Position numbers and translations under genes: made by a program
Part shown: piece after piece, positions 7,118 through 16,550 of the stretch
Numbering within the stretch: position 1 is the stretch's first letter
Layout: the number at the start of each line of letters is the position of its first letter
The notes under the pieces: model-generated
What the model was told of the DNA's origin: nothing
The model's input: the letters and a program-made list of their open reading frames with translations, nothing else
Database searches by the model: none
DNA from: Mycolicibacterium litorale
GTDB lineage: Bacteria; Actinomycetota; Actinomycetes; Mycobacteriales; Mycobacteriaceae
Assembly: GCF_010731695.1 (NCBI RefSeq)
Contig: NZ_AP022586.1
Coordinates: forward strand, 1,488,001-1,552,000
Direction: 5' to 3'
DNA: 64,000 nucleotides

Positions 7118-8959
7118 TCAGAGCGGAATCTTCACCGTCAGCGTGGTACCCGCCCCTTCGGCGCTGGCGACCTCCAGGTGTCCCGACACCGCCTCGACGC
7201 GGTCTTTGAGCCCGATCAGCCCCGATCCCGCCGACGAATCGGCGCCACCCACCCCGTCGTCGGCGACCGAGAGATGTAGCGCACCGTCGACGATGCGCGC
7301 TTCGACGGTCACCTGGGTGGCGCGCGCGTGCTTGGCGGTGTTGGTCAGGGCCTCGGCGACGACGTAGTACGCCGCCACCTCTACCGGTTCGGGCAACCGC
7401 CGGTCCACGTCGAGGTCCAGGTCGACCGGGACGCTCGAGCGGCGGCTCAGCGTCTTGATCGCCGGCCCCAGCCCGCCCCGCGACAGGATCGCCGGGTGGA
7501 TTCCGCGGGACAACTCCTGCAGATCATGGTGCAGGTCGGCGAGTCCGGTCACCACGCGGGTGACTGCGTCACGCTGCGGGGTGGCCTCAGGTGGCAGTGA
7601 CGCCTCCAGGGCGCGCACCTCGAGACCGAGTGAGACGATGCGCTGCTGGGCCCCGTCGTGCAGATCACGTTCGAAGCCCCGGCGGGCATGGTCTGCGGCG
7701 GTGATGATGCGGGTGCGGGAGGCTTTGAGCTCGGCGCGCGTCTCGGCGTTGGCGATCGCGGTGGCGATGAGGTCGGCGAAGTCGCCCACTCGCGCCTCGC
7801 ATTCCGGCGGCAGCGGGTCCGACGTGACCGAACCGACGAGGACCGCCCCTCGCACTTCACCGTCGACCAGCACCGGCGCGCCGACGCCTGCGCGGACCCG
7901 CAGATCGTGTAGCCGGGCGGCGATCGCCCCGTCGGCCGCTGCATAGTCGTCGATCCGCGCGGGCCGGCCGGTCGACCGGATCCGGCGGCTCAGACTGTCC
8001 CCGTCCATGCGGAACCGCTCACCGACCCGCAGCGCTTCGGTGTCCCTGCTGTCCCGGGCAGCCAGCACGACGCAGTGGTCGTCCCCGTCGTACTCGATGA
8101 GCGTCACGTGCTCGACGGCGAGGCCGCCGGCCAGTTCGGTCACCGCGGCCGGATACACCTCGGCGGGTTCGGCGCCCCGGGCCACGAGGGTGGCGACTCG
8201 GCGCAGCGCGGCCTGCTGGTCGGCCAGCGCGCTGACCTCGGCGTGGCTCTCGGCGAGCGCGGCGTTGATCTCCTGACGGTCGCGCGTCGCCACCAGCAGG
8301 GACTCCAGTGACGGCAGAATGCGCTCCACCCGGCGACGGGCGTCGGTGGGCAGGGCGGCGGGTATCAGCAGCGTGCCGATCGGCGCCGGACCGTCCCGCA
8401 GCGGCACCGCGTCGGACTGCGCGTCACCGGGCAGGTCGTTGAGGCTGAGCACCGCGAACGACAGTCCGAGCACTTCGGCTATCCGGCGACCGGCACTGTC
8501 CAGGGCCGCTCGCAGGTCGCCGGTGCCGAGAGTGGAGCGGGCCAGTTCGGCGGACAGGTCCGCCTCGACGCGGCGCTGTTCGGCCTCGGCGGCGCGCAGC
8601 CGGGCCTGCCCGACGAGCAGGTTGGTCAGCAGGGCGAGCGGCAGGAACACCGACACCGCGGGCGCCAGGCTGTCGGTGCCTTCGAGGTGGAAGTAGACGT
8701 ACACCAGCGCACTGGCCAGTGACGTCGCCACCGCGAGGCGGAAGCCCCAGCCGGCGGACACCACCAGCACGCCGAGCAGGAACACCGCCCCGAACGCGTT
8801 CTCCGGCGCCACCCGCTTGAGTTGGAAGACCAGGAACGTCTCGAAGACGATGAACGCGATCGCCACGACGACGCCCAGCCACAGCGGGGGAGCGGTCGGG
8901 CGTAGCAGCAGCCTGAGCAGCCGGTTGGGCACCGAACGCGTTCGGCCGGTCACACTCAC
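7118..8959 (-). CDS. membrane sensor histidine kinase, HisKA_3 (NarL-type) family, orphan
   Basis: The 613-residue protein has about four hydrophobic segments (27-113), a coiled coil (115-140), a GAF-like region (about 145-220), a second coiled coil, a GAF domain (about 255-405), and a HisKA_3 dimerisation domain with phospho-acceptor His434 in DLHDGAQQR. The HATPase has N-box Asn540 and DDGVGG (567-572). GTG 8959 is chosen 29 bp after the upstream ligase stop; the frame continues to 9121 but would overlap that gene. Such kinases normally pair with a LuxR-type response regulator, and none is adjacent. It lies 40 bp upstream of the rsbQ-like gene on the same strand. Confidence 0.87.
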   Translation of the reverse strand: MSVTGRTRSVPNRLLRLLLRPTAPPLWLGVVVAIAFIVFETFLVFQLKRVAPENAFGAVFLLGVLVVSAGWGFRLAVATSLASALVYVYFHLEGTDSLAPAVSVFLPLALLTNLLVGQARLRAAEAEQRRVEADLSAELARSTLGTGDLRAALDSAGRRIAEVLGLSFAVLSLNDLPGDAQSDAVPLRDGPAPIGTLLIPAALPTDARRRVERILPSLESLLVATRDRQEINAALAESHAEVSALADQQAALRRVATLVARGAEPAEVYPAAVTELAGGLAVEHVTLIEYDGDDHCVVLAARDSRDTEALRVGERFRMDGDSLSRRIRSTGRPARIDDYAAADGAIAARLHDLRVRAGVGAPVLVDGEVRGAVLVGSVTSDPLPPECEARVGDFADLIATAIANAETRAELKASRTRIITAADHARRGFERDLHDGAQQRIVSLGLEVRALEASLPPEATPQRDAVTRVVTGLADLHHDLQELSRGIHPAILSRGGLGPAIKTLSRRSSVPVDLDLDVDRRLPEPVEVAAYYVVAEALTNTAKHARATQVTVEARIVDGALHLSVADDGVGGADSSAGSGLIGLKDRVEAVSGHLEVASAEGAGTTLTVKIPL

Positions 8960-8988
8960 GGGCCGATGGTAGAGCCCCGCTCCTGAGG

Positions 8989-10650
8989 TCAGCTGCTGAC
9001 GCTCTCGGTGGCAACCGATTTGGCCCAGCGGTAGTCGGCCTTGCCCGCCGGCGAGCGCACCACCTTCTCGGTCCGGATGAACACTTTCGGCACCTTGTAT
9101 CGGGCGATCGACCGGGAGCACACCTCGGCCAGCTCCTCGTCGGTCGCGGACTCACCCTCGGCGAACTGCACGACCGCGACGACCTCACTGCCCCAGCGTT
9201 CCGAGGGCCGGCCGACCACCACGACGTCGTACACGGCGGGATGCGCCGCGACCGCCCGTTCCACCTCCTCGGCGAAGATCTTCTCGCCGCCGGAGTTGAT
9301 GGTCACCGAATCGCGGCCGAGCAACTGGATGCGGCCGTCCTCCAACAGGTTCGCCCGGTCACCGGGTACCGACCAGCGCACCCCGTCGATGGTGGGGAAC
9401 GTCTTGGCGGTCTTGGCCTCGTCGCCGAGGTATCCGAGCGGGACCAGATCGCGCCGCGCCAGCCACCCCTGACCCTCACCGGGCTGTAGCACGCGACTGA
9501 AGTCAGCGGACACCACCGCGGTGTCGCTCTGCGGTGTGAAGGTCGCGGCCTCGACCTCCGCGCCGGCACTGGCGTAGGTGCTCATCTGCGCACCGGACTC
9601 CGAGGATCCCACGGCGTCCATGACGATCACGTGCGGTAGCGCCGCGAGGATGCGGTCGCGCACCGTCGGCGACAGCGGGGCGCCGCCGTTGGTCAAGGTG
9701 ACGAGGCCGGACAGGTCGTAGTCCCCGCGCTCGATCTCGTCGAGCAGCGGGCGGGCGACCGCGTCGCCGACCATCGGAATGCTCAACACCCGCTCCCGGG
9801 CGGCGACCCGCAGCGCGTCGTCGGCGTGCAGCCGGTCGACGTGGTCGGGGATGGCCAGCCGGCCGCCCATCGTCACCGCGTTGTACGCCGCCCACTGCGC
9901 GGCGCCGTGCATGAAGGGCGGGATCATCAGCAGCCCCATCGCACCGGCGCCGGCCCGCGCGCGCTCGGCGAGCTCCTCATACGACGACAGGAACGTGTCA
10001 CTGCCGAACGGCCGGCCGCCCATCGACGACAGGAAGATGTCGTGCTGGCGCCACAGCACGCCCTTCGGCATCCCGGTGGTGCCGCCGGTGTAGAGGATGT
10101 AAAGGTCGTCCCCGGTCGGCACCGGCATCCCGCACGATGGTGCGGGCGTGGTGAGGATCGACTCGTAATCGACTGCGCCGGGCAACAATTCGTTACCCGA
10201 GTCGTCGGCGACCTGGATCAGCACCCGCAGATTCGGCAGCTGCTCGCGCACCGCCGCCACCTGGGGTGCGAACTCCGCGCCGTACACGAGCGCCTTGGCG
10301 TCGGCGTCGGTGAGCAGGTAGGTGAGTTCTTCGCCGACGTAGCGATAGTTGACGTTGAACGGTGCGACACGGGCGCGGTAGCTGCCGATCATCGCCTCGA
10401 GGTACTCGTTGCCGTTGCGCAGGTAGACGCCGAGGTGGTCTTGACCGGATTCGTGACCGAGCAGGCGGTCGCGCTCGGTGTGGCACCCCAGGCCGACCGA
10501 CGTCAGATAGTGCGCGACACCGTCCACGCGCGCATTGGCGTCGGCATAGCTGAGCCGCCGGTCCCGCCACACCAGGAACGTGTTGTCGGGAACCGCCTCC
10601 GCCACCGTGGCGAATACGGTCGACAGATCAAAGCTCACACCGTCGGTCAT
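8989..10650 (-). CDS. acyl-CoA synthetase, FadD19-like
   Basis: The 553-residue ANL enzyme carries YTGGTTGMPKGVLWR, a P-loop form seen in the mycobacterial FadD19-type steroid/branched-chain acyl-CoA synthetases, plus PPFMHGAAQW, VGSSESG, and a C-terminal lysine in SPAGKADY. FadD19 activates C24/C27 steroid side chains; substrate identity here is inferred only from family resemblance. ATG 10650 is preferred over TTG 10665, which would add five residues without a ribosome site. It is the first gene of a co-directional set running into the histidine kinase and the rsbQ-rsbP-ligase unit. A short insert with GLGCHTERDRLLGHESG near residue 55 is unusual. Confidence 0.85.
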   Translation of the reverse strand: MTDGVSFDLSTVFATVAEAVPDNTFLVWRDRRLSYADANARVDGVAHYLTSVGLGCHTERDRLLGHESGQDHLGVYLRNGNEYLEAMIGSYRARVAPFNVNYRYVGEELTYLLTDADAKALVYGAEFAPQVAAVREQLPNLRVLIQVADDSGNELLPGAVDYESILTTPAPSCGMPVPTGDDLYILYTGGTTGMPKGVLWRQHDIFLSSMGGRPFGSDTFLSSYEELAERARAGAGAMGLLMIPPFMHGAAQWAAYNAVTMGGRLAIPDHVDRLHADDALRVAARERVLSIPMVGDAVARPLLDEIERGDYDLSGLVTLTNGGAPLSPTVRDRILAALPHVIVMDAVGSSESGAQMSTYASAGAEVEAATFTPQSDTAVVSADFSRVLQPGEGQGWLARRDLVPLGYLGDEAKTAKTFPTIDGVRWSVPGDRANLLEDGRIQLLGRDSVTINSGGEKIFAEEVERAVAAHPAVYDVVVVGRPSERWGSEVVAVVQFAEGESATDEELAEVCSRSIARYKVPKVFIRTEKVVRSPAGKADYRWAKSVATESVSS

Positions 10651-10693
10651 GAGGTGACCATACAACGAGCGCTGGTTCGTATGGTCGGATGCG

Positions 10694-11116
10694 TCAGGCC
10701 GGGTGCAGTCCGCTGCCGGTCAGCACGGTCGGCTGCCAGCCCTGCGCGCCGACGCACAGCAGCGGGCGCCCGTCGGGAGCCTGCGCGGTGGACTGCGGAC
10801 CGGGGCACGGCGCGCCGATGTCCTGCACGCCGTGCAGTGCGTAGGTCGCGGTCCAGAAGCCGGTGTAGACGGGCGGCCACTGGTTGGGGATCCACTTGCA
10901 CTGCAGCGGTTCGCCGCCGCGGCCGCGGCCGAAGACGTTGCGTTCCCAGCTGTAGCAGGGGGCGCCGAGCTTCGCGTCGTAGCTCATGCCCGGCACGTCG
11001 GTGGGGTACCGGCCCGGATCGTCGTTGTAGTCGTTCGACGGGTCGGCGACCGCGCCGGGCGCCAGCGCGACAGCGGCTCCCGCGATCGAAGCGGCGACGA
11101 GAAGTTCACGAAACAT
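10694..11116 (-). CDS. small secreted mycobacterial protein
   Basis: The 140-residue product starts with a clear signal peptide: MFRELL, a hydrophobic Ala/Val core, and a likely cleavage after AVA before DPSNDYN at about residue 24. The mature part is Trp/Cys/Pro-rich with four cysteines (GAPCYSW, LQCKW, GAPCPG, LLCVG) that could form two disulfides. ATG 11116 fits the signal peptide. No enzymatic domain is recognised. It looks like one of the many short exported proteins of mycobacteria. Confidence 0.75.
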   Translation of the reverse strand: MFRELLVAASIAGAAVALAPGAVADPSNDYNDDPGRYPTDVPGMSYDAKLGAPCYSWERNVFGRGRGGEPLQCKWIPNQWPPVYTGFWTATYALHGVQDIGAPCPGPQSTAQAPDGRPLLCVGAQGWQPTVLTGSGLHPA

Positions 11117-11193
11117 GTCCACCCTCACGGCTGACTCGACGGCCTGGCGGGAAAAGCCTAGCCGGTGGCCGACGGGCGCGACCGCTTTCGGCC

Positions 11194-11572
11194 CTACTCG
11201 GCGGAGTCGGGATGCGCGTCGGTGTCGAGCACGCTGACCGCGATCCCATACGGCAGGAACCGGACCTTGCGGGTCGGATCGGTGTTGTTCTTGTTGGCCC
11301 GCAGCGCGTCGAGTTCGGTGGGGAACACCTGCTCGATGTGGGCGCCGCCGTCGGCGTCGACGGTGTAGATCGCCCACACGCCGACGCCGAGCCTCACCGG
11401 TGGTCTCGGGCTCGGGCCGCGGCCGGCCGAACCGGCCCAGCTCGTCGAGCAGGGCGCCCCACCCCGCGCGCTCACCCGAGGTGGTGAAGAAGCGACCGAC
11501 ACCCTCGAGTGCCTCGCGGGCGACGCGGTCGAGATCGTCGGGGTCGAAGCCGAATGGTCCGTTGTTGCTCAT
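11194..11572 (-). pseudogene. frameshifted conserved mycobacterial hypothetical protein
   Basis: ATG 11572 has an excellent ribosome site (GAGGAGG, 7 nt upstream) and begins MSNNGPFGFDPDDLDRVARE. This frame degenerates into Arg-rich sequence after about residue 58 (GRPRPEPETTGEA). A neighbouring minus frame resumes coding-like sequence with GVGVWAIYTVDADGG and FPTELDALRANKNNTDP, ending at 11194 with VSVLDTDAHPDSAE. Fusing the two through a single-base change at about 11390-11410 gives a coherent protein of about 125 residues. It is either a genuine frameshift or a sequencing error. The function of the intact family is unknown. Confidence 0.7.
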
Positions 11573-11645
11573 TGCCGTCCTCCTCGTGGGCCGCAACACT
11601 CACGGTACTCACTGTTCGATCCGAGGCGCGCGAGATAGGTGACCG

Positions 11646-12470
11646 ATGACCTTCACCCGAGCGGAACTGCTGACCGCTGTCGAACGCTCACCGCAGTTGG
11701 TGGCAGAGCACGACCGCGCGGGCTGGGTCGGGCTCTACACACCGGACGCGCAGATCGAGGACCCCGTCGGCAGCCGTCCGCACCGGGGCATCGCAGAGAT
11801 CGACCGCTTCTACGCCACCTTCATCGCCCCTCGGGAGATCGCCTTCCAGGTCCGCGGCGACGTGGTGGTCGACGACACCGTCATCCGCGACGCCGACCTC
11901 GAGGTGCGGATGTCCGGGGGTGTGACCATGCGAATCCCCGCCGTGCTGCGCTACGACCTCGCCGCGGTCGGCGGTGACCTGAAGATCACCCGCCTGCAGG
12001 CGTTCTGGGAACTGCCCGGCATGGTCGGGAAGTTCCTGCGCAACGGACCCCGCGCGGTGCCCGCCGGCGCCGCCCTGAGTGTCGCGCTCCTACGCAACCA
12101 GGGGCTCGGCGGCGCAGCGGGGTTCCTCACGGGGCTGCGCGGCGCGGGCACCACCGGCAAACGTCACGTCGACGAATTCCTGCGCGACGCCACGGCCGGG
12201 AACGAGGTGGCGGTGCGGCGCAGGCTCGGCAAGGGTGCGCGCATCACCGTCGGTGAGCGTCACCCGCTCACCGGAGCCGAGCTGCTCGCGCTGCTGGCCG
12301 GCGCACGCTGGGACAAGCTGATCGCCGCGGGCCGGCACGTGGTCGCCGCGATCGAGTCACCCGCCGCGGAACGGGGCGTGCTGATCGCCGACGTCGAGAG
12401 CCGGCCGTTCACCATCACGCGCCTGCGCGTCTTCGCCGGACCGGGGTTAACGGGAGTTGACCGCGGGTAG
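11646..12470 (+). CDS. NTF2-like/ketosteroid-isomerase-related protein, probably two domains
   Basis: The 274-residue product starts with a SnoaL/NTF2-type domain (residues 1-130): GLYTPDAQIEDPVGSRPHRGIAEIDRFYATFI is followed by the usual alternating strands. A linker rich in Gly/Ala (about 130-165) leads to a second, weaker alpha+beta half (about 165-270). NTF2-fold proteins serve as isomerases, hydrolases or binding domains; no catalytic Asp pair typical of true ketosteroid isomerase could be assigned. The gene stands alone with its own ATG start and no strong ribosome site. Confidence 0.7.
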   Translation: MTFTRAELLTAVERSPQLVAEHDRAGWVGLYTPDAQIEDPVGSRPHRGIAEIDRFYATFIAPREIAFQVRGDVVVDDTVIRDADLEVRMSGGVTMRIPAVLRYDLAAVGGDLKITRLQAFWELPGMVGKFLRNGPRAVPAGAALSVALLRNQGLGGAAGFLTGLRGAGTTGKRHVDEFLRDATAGNEVAVRRRLGKGARITVGERHPLTGAELLALLAGARWDKLIAAGRHVVAAIESPAAERGVLIADVESRPFTITRLRVFAGPGLTGVDRG

Positions 12471-12479
12471 ACCTGCCCC

Positions 12480-12671
12480 GTGAGCACACCCAGCGATGAA
12501 GCCGACAAGAGCGAATCCGACGTAGGCGACGACTCGAAGGTCGCCTCCTCCCGCGCGGGCAAGGAGGACAGCGACGAGGACGGCACCTACGTCGGCCGCA
12601 CCGGCAGCGACGACGCTCTCGACGACGAGCAGAGCGGCGCCGAGGCCCGCTCGCAGCAGCAGGGCAGCTGA
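12480..12671 (+). CDS. small acidic hypothetical protein
   Basis: This 63-residue, strongly acidic and Ser/Asp-rich product starts with GTG 12480, 9 bp after the NTF2-like gene. It has no hydrophobic core and is probably disordered. Codon third positions follow the local G/C bias, which supports coding. No strong ribosome site is seen, so it may be translated after the upstream gene. Function unknown. Confidence 0.55.
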   Translation: MSTPSDEADKSESDVGDDSKVASSRAGKEDSDEDGTYVGRTGSDDALDDEQSGAEARSQQQGS

Positions 12672-12724
12672 TCCTGGGCTGGACGGCCGGGTTGCACACC
12701 GCCGGAACTCCGGCATGAGACGGT

Positions 12725-13297
12725 ATGACGACCATGTCTGACCGCCAACACATGACCTACGAGGACTTCGGCCGTAGGTTCTTCGAAGTCGCCGTCACCG
12801 AGGAACGCGTCGGCGCGGCCATCGGCGAGATCGCCGGCGACGCCTTCGAGATGGGCCCGATGGGGCAGGGACCCGGCGGCATCGCCAAGGTCACCGCCAG
12901 GGTGAAGATCCAGCAGCCGCGCGTGACCCGCCATGTCGGCGAGATGATCACGTTCGCGATCCGCATCCCGCTCGAGATCGACATGGTGGTCGATCTGCGC
13001 ATCGACAAGCCGAAATTCGTGGTCTACGGCGAGATCTCGTTGCGCGCCTCCGCGCTGGCCGCGCAACCCCTGCTGCTCATCCTCGACGTCAAGAAACCCC
13101 GCCCGTCGGACATCTCGATCCACGTGACGTCGAAGTCGCTGCGCGGCGAGGTGCTTCGCGTGCTGGCCGGTATCGACGCCGAGATCAAACGATTCATCGC
13201 CGCCCACGTCGCCGGGGAGATCGAGAGCCCGGAATCCAAGCAGGCTCAGGTCATCAACGTCGCTGAGATGATCGACGAGTCCTGGACGGGGATCTGA
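12725..13297 (+). CDS. conserved hypothetical protein (actinobacterial)
   Basis: The 190-residue protein has no signal peptide or membrane segment. A central block of alternating beta-strands (about 60-140: VTARVKIQQPRV, ITFAIRIPLEIDMVVDLRID, VVYGEISLRASALA) suggests a beta-sandwich or lipid-transfer-like fold, followed by two helices. It is complete and well codon-biased. ATG 12737 or 12752 could be the true start. A GCCGGA-ac-TCCGGC palindrome lies at 12701-12714 just upstream and could be an operator or hairpin. I do not assign a function. Confidence 0.75.
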   Translation: MTTMSDRQHMTYEDFGRRFFEVAVTEERVGAAIGEIAGDAFEMGPMGQGPGGIAKVTARVKIQQPRVTRHVGEMITFAIRIPLEIDMVVDLRIDKPKFVVYGEISLRASALAAQPLLLILDVKKPRPSDISIHVTSKSLRGEVLRVLAGIDAEIKRFIAAHVAGEIESPESKQAQVINVAEMIDESWTGI

Positions 13298-13315
13298 CGC
13301 GAAGAATCCGGGCGG

Positions 13316-14197
13316 CTACTTCTCGAGCGTGAACTGATCGACGTCGATGTAGCCGACACGGAACATCTCGGCGCATCCGGTCAGGTACTTCATGTACCGC
13401 TCGTAGACCTCTTCGGACTGGATGGCGATCGCCTCGTCGCGGCGCGATTCGAGCGCGGCGGCCCAGATGTCGAGAGTCCTGGCGTAGTGCGGTTGTAGCG
13501 ATTGCACGCGTGTGACGGTGAATCCGGCCGCGGTGGCCCGTTCCTCGACCATCGGGATCGACGGCAGCCGGCCACCGGGGAAGATCTCGGTGACGATGAA
13601 CCGCACGAAGCGGGCGAACTGGAACGACAGCGGCATCCCGCGCTCGGCCATCTCGTTGGGGTGCAGCCCGGTGATGGTGTGCAGCAGCATCACCCCGTCG
13701 TCGGGCAGCACCCGATGGGCCATTTCGAAGAACGCGTCGTAGCGCTCGTGCCCGAAATGTTCGAACGCGCCGATCGACACGATCCGGTCGACGGGCTGGT
13801 CGAACTGCTCCCACCCCTGCAGCAGGATGGTCTTGGAGCGGGTGCTCGGGTCGGCGGCGAACCGGGTCTGCACGTGCGCCCGCTGGTTCTCCGACAGCGT
13901 GAGTCCGATGACGTTGACGTCGTAGCGCTCGATCGCGCGCAGCATGGTCGAACCCCAGCCGCAGCCGACGTCGAGCAGCGTCATACCCGGCTGCAGCCCG
14001 AGCTTGCCCAGCGCAAGGTCGATCTTGGCGAGCTGGGCTTCCTCGAGCGTCATGTCGTCGCGTTCGAAGTAGGCGCAGCTGTACGTGCGGGTCGGATCCA
14101 GGAACAGGGCGAAGAAGTCGTCGGACAGGTCGTAGTGGGCTTGGACGTCGTCGAAGTGCGGTGTCAGTGCGTCCCGGTCGTCCGGTGGGGTTCCCAT
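13316..14197 (-). CDS. cyclopropane-fatty-acyl/mycolic acid SAM methyltransferase
   Basis: The 293-residue enzyme belongs to the CMAS family. [19 protein letters not shown] and [18 protein letters not shown] open it, followed by the SAM motif [12 protein letters not shown] and the active-site block [13 protein letters not shown] with its conserved Glu. Near the end come [28 protein letters not shown] and [11 protein letters not shown], the signature of mycobacterial mycolate-modifying enzymes. It resembles MmaA2/CmaA2 most, so cis-cyclopropanation of a mycolate precursor is plausible, but paralogs are too alike to choose from motifs. ATG 14197 is used; GTG 14200 is adjacent. Confidence 0.9.
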   Translation of the reverse strand: MGTPPDDRDALTPHFDDVQAHYDLSDDFFALFLDPTRTYSCAYFERDDMTLEEAQLAKIDLALGKLGLQPGMTLLDVGCGWGSTMLRAIERYDVNVIGLTLSENQRAHVQTRFAADPSTRSKTILLQGWEQFDQPVDRIVSIGAFEHFGHERYDAFFEMAHRVLPDDGVMLLHTITGLHPNEMAERGMPLSFQFARFVRFIVTEIFPGGRLPSIPMVEERATAAGFTVTRVQSLQPHYARTLDIWAAALESRRDEAIAIQSEEVYERYMKYLTGCAEMFRVGYIDVDQFTLEK

Positions 14198-14359
14198 CAC
14201 GTCATCGTATGACCGGGGCCCGACGCGGGTCCGCGACGAGGGCTGCGCCTCGACGACGATCCGACAGCGCGGCCGGAATCACTCGAAAAGCCCACGGAGA
14301 GTGTTTTTCGACCGCATCGCCGCGGGTACGCCTGTGATGCGTCGATGAAAGGACCACAC

Positions 14360-14917
<558 letters not shown>

Positions 14918-14973
14918 GTAGAGCGGCGGGCCAACCACTTTGGCGACATCGCACGAGCGCGGCGTCATCTGCG

Positions 14974-14979
14974 TACAGT
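14974..14979 (+). promoter_or_regulatory. -10 element of probable leaderless promoter
   Basis: TACAGT fits the mycobacterial TANNNT -10 box and ends 7 nt before ATG 14987. This is the spacing seen for leaderless mycobacterial mRNAs, and it supports ATG 14987 over the GTG at 14978, which would overlap the -10 box. Confidence 0.45.
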
Positions 14980-14986
14980 GAGGCCG

Positions 14987-16309
14987 ATGACCTCGGTGGT
15001 AATCGTCGGCAGCGGGTTCACCGGTTTCGAATGCGCCCGCCACCTGGCCCGCAAGCTGCGCAAGCGTGAAGGATCCGGTTCCGGCCCGGTCGAGATCACC
15101 GTCATCTCGCCGGTCGACTACATGCTCTACACGCCGTTGCTGCCCGATGTGGCAGGCGGTTTGGTCGACGCCCGGTTCGTGACGATTCCGTTGGCCAACA
15201 GCCTGCGGGGCGTGCGAGCCGTGCGCGGCCGGGTCGACGGCGTGGACTTCGACGGGCACACGCTCACGTTCTCCGACCCGGAGGGCCGGACCCGCAGCAT
15301 GTCGTGGGACCGCCTGGTGCTCACCCCCGGTTCCGTGACGCGGCTGTTCGACGTCCCGGGGCTCGCCGAACACGCCCGCGGCCTCAAGTCGACTGCCGAG
15401 GCGCTGTACCTGCGCGACCACGTCCTCGAACAGCTCGAACTGGCGAACATCGACGACGACCCCCAGCTGGCCGCGGCCAGGCGGACCGTCGTCGTGGTGG
15501 GCGCCTCGTATTCCGGTACCGAACTGGCGGTGCAGCTCCGGGCGCTGGCCGACGCCGCGGCCGAGCAGATGGGTTTCGACGCCGACAGCGTGCGGTTCGT
15601 GCTGCTGGACCTCGCCGAACAGGTGATGCCGGAGGTCGGGGAGAAGCTCGGCGCCGCGGCGCAGCGGGTGCTGCGCGGACGCGGCATCGACGTGCGGCTG
15701 GGGGTGACGCTCGAGGAGGTCCACCACGACCACGTCGTGCTCACCGACGGCACCCGGATCGACACACACACCGTCGCCTGGGTCACCGGGGTCACCGGTG
15801 CCCCGCTGATCGAGAACCTCGGCCTGCCCACCGAGAAGGGGCGCCTCAAGGTGGACGCCGACCTGCAGGTGCCCGGCCACCCCGATGTGTTCGCGGCGGG
15901 CGACGCCGCCGCCGTCCCCGACCTCACCCAGTCCGGCGCCATCACGCCGCCGACGGCCCAGCACGCCACCCGGCAGGGGAAAGTGCTGGCGCGCAACGTG
16001 GCTGCCAGCCTGGGGCACGGCACCAAGAAGCTGTACAAGCACCGGAACATGGGTCTGGTGGTCGACCTCGGACCGCGGTACGCGGTGGCCAATCCGCTCG
16101 GGGTGCGGCTGTCCGGGCTGCCCGCCAAAGCCGTCACGCGGGCTTACCACCTGTACGCGATTCCCCGGTTCGTCAACCGCTGGGCGGTGTCACTGGCCTA
16201 TCTGACCGACGTGTTCTTCGCCCGGTCGGTGGTGTCGATCGGGTTGTCGTCCGCCGACGATGCGCGGTTCTCGGCCAGCGAGGGCATACCCATGCCGAAA
16301 GCGGACTGA
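14987..16309 (+). CDS. NDH-2-like NAD(P)/FAD-dependent oxidoreductase
   Basis: The 440-residue flavoprotein has an N-terminal FAD site VVIVGSGFTGFECA, a second Rossmann site VVVVGASYSGTELA (about residue 167), and a late FAD contact DVFAAGDAAAVPD. The C-terminal region has amphipathic Arg/Lys-rich helices (AVTRAYHLYAIPRFVNRW) and a hydrophobic tail like the membrane anchor of type II NADH dehydrogenases. It may pass electrons from NAD(P)H to menaquinone, but it is not obviously Ndh/NdhA. The start is fixed by the leaderless -10 box at 14974. It stands alone on the plus strand. Confidence 0.82.
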   Translation: MTSVVIVGSGFTGFECARHLARKLRKREGSGSGPVEITVISPVDYMLYTPLLPDVAGGLVDARFVTIPLANSLRGVRAVRGRVDGVDFDGHTLTFSDPEGRTRSMSWDRLVLTPGSVTRLFDVPGLAEHARGLKSTAEALYLRDHVLEQLELANIDDDPQLAAARRTVVVVGASYSGTELAVQLRALADAAAEQMGFDADSVRFVLLDLAEQVMPEVGEKLGAAAQRVLRGRGIDVRLGVTLEEVHHDHVVLTDGTRIDTHTVAWVTGVTGAPLIENLGLPTEKGRLKVDADLQVPGHPDVFAAGDAAAVPDLTQSGAITPPTAQHATRQGKVLARNVAASLGHGTKKLYKHRNMGLVVDLGPRYAVANPLGVRLSGLPAKAVTRAYHLYAIPRFVNRWAVSLAYLTDVFFARSVVSIGLSSADDARFSASEGIPMPKAD

Positions 16310-16341
16310 TTCAAACTCCCCGGAGCGGGAACAGTACTGCC

Positions 16342-16533
16342 ATGGCTACCTATCGTGTGCTGGATCCGAAGGGCGATGTCGTCGAGACCAAGGACATCGA
16401 GAGTGCCGATGACGCCCACGCCTGGTTCGTCGAGCAGGTGCCCGGCAATGAGCTCGGCTACCGCATGGAGGTCAAGGTCGAGGACGACCGGTGGGACTTC
16501 GTCGACGACAGCGAAGGTGACCGCTCCTACTGA
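16342..16533 (+). CDS. small conserved hypothetical protein
   Basis: The 63-residue product begins MATYRVLDPKGDVVETKDI and has an alternating strand/helix pattern with many acidic residues, including EDDRWDFVDDSEGD near the end. ATG 16342 lies 32 bp after the NDH-2-like gene and 18 bp before the NUDIX gene, so it may be co-transcribed with either. It resembles short mycobacterial proteins of unknown function; no domain is assigned. Confidence 0.65.
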   Translation: MATYRVLDPKGDVVETKDIESADDAHAWFVEQVPGNELGYRMEVKVEDDRWDFVDDSEGDRSY

Positions 16534-16550
16534 TCCTCTGACGTAGTGCC

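Noticed and set aside
9826..11487. A 553-codon plus-strand frame
   Set aside because: Overlaps the FadD19-like gene, the secreted protein and the frameshifted gene on the other strand; no recognisable domain.
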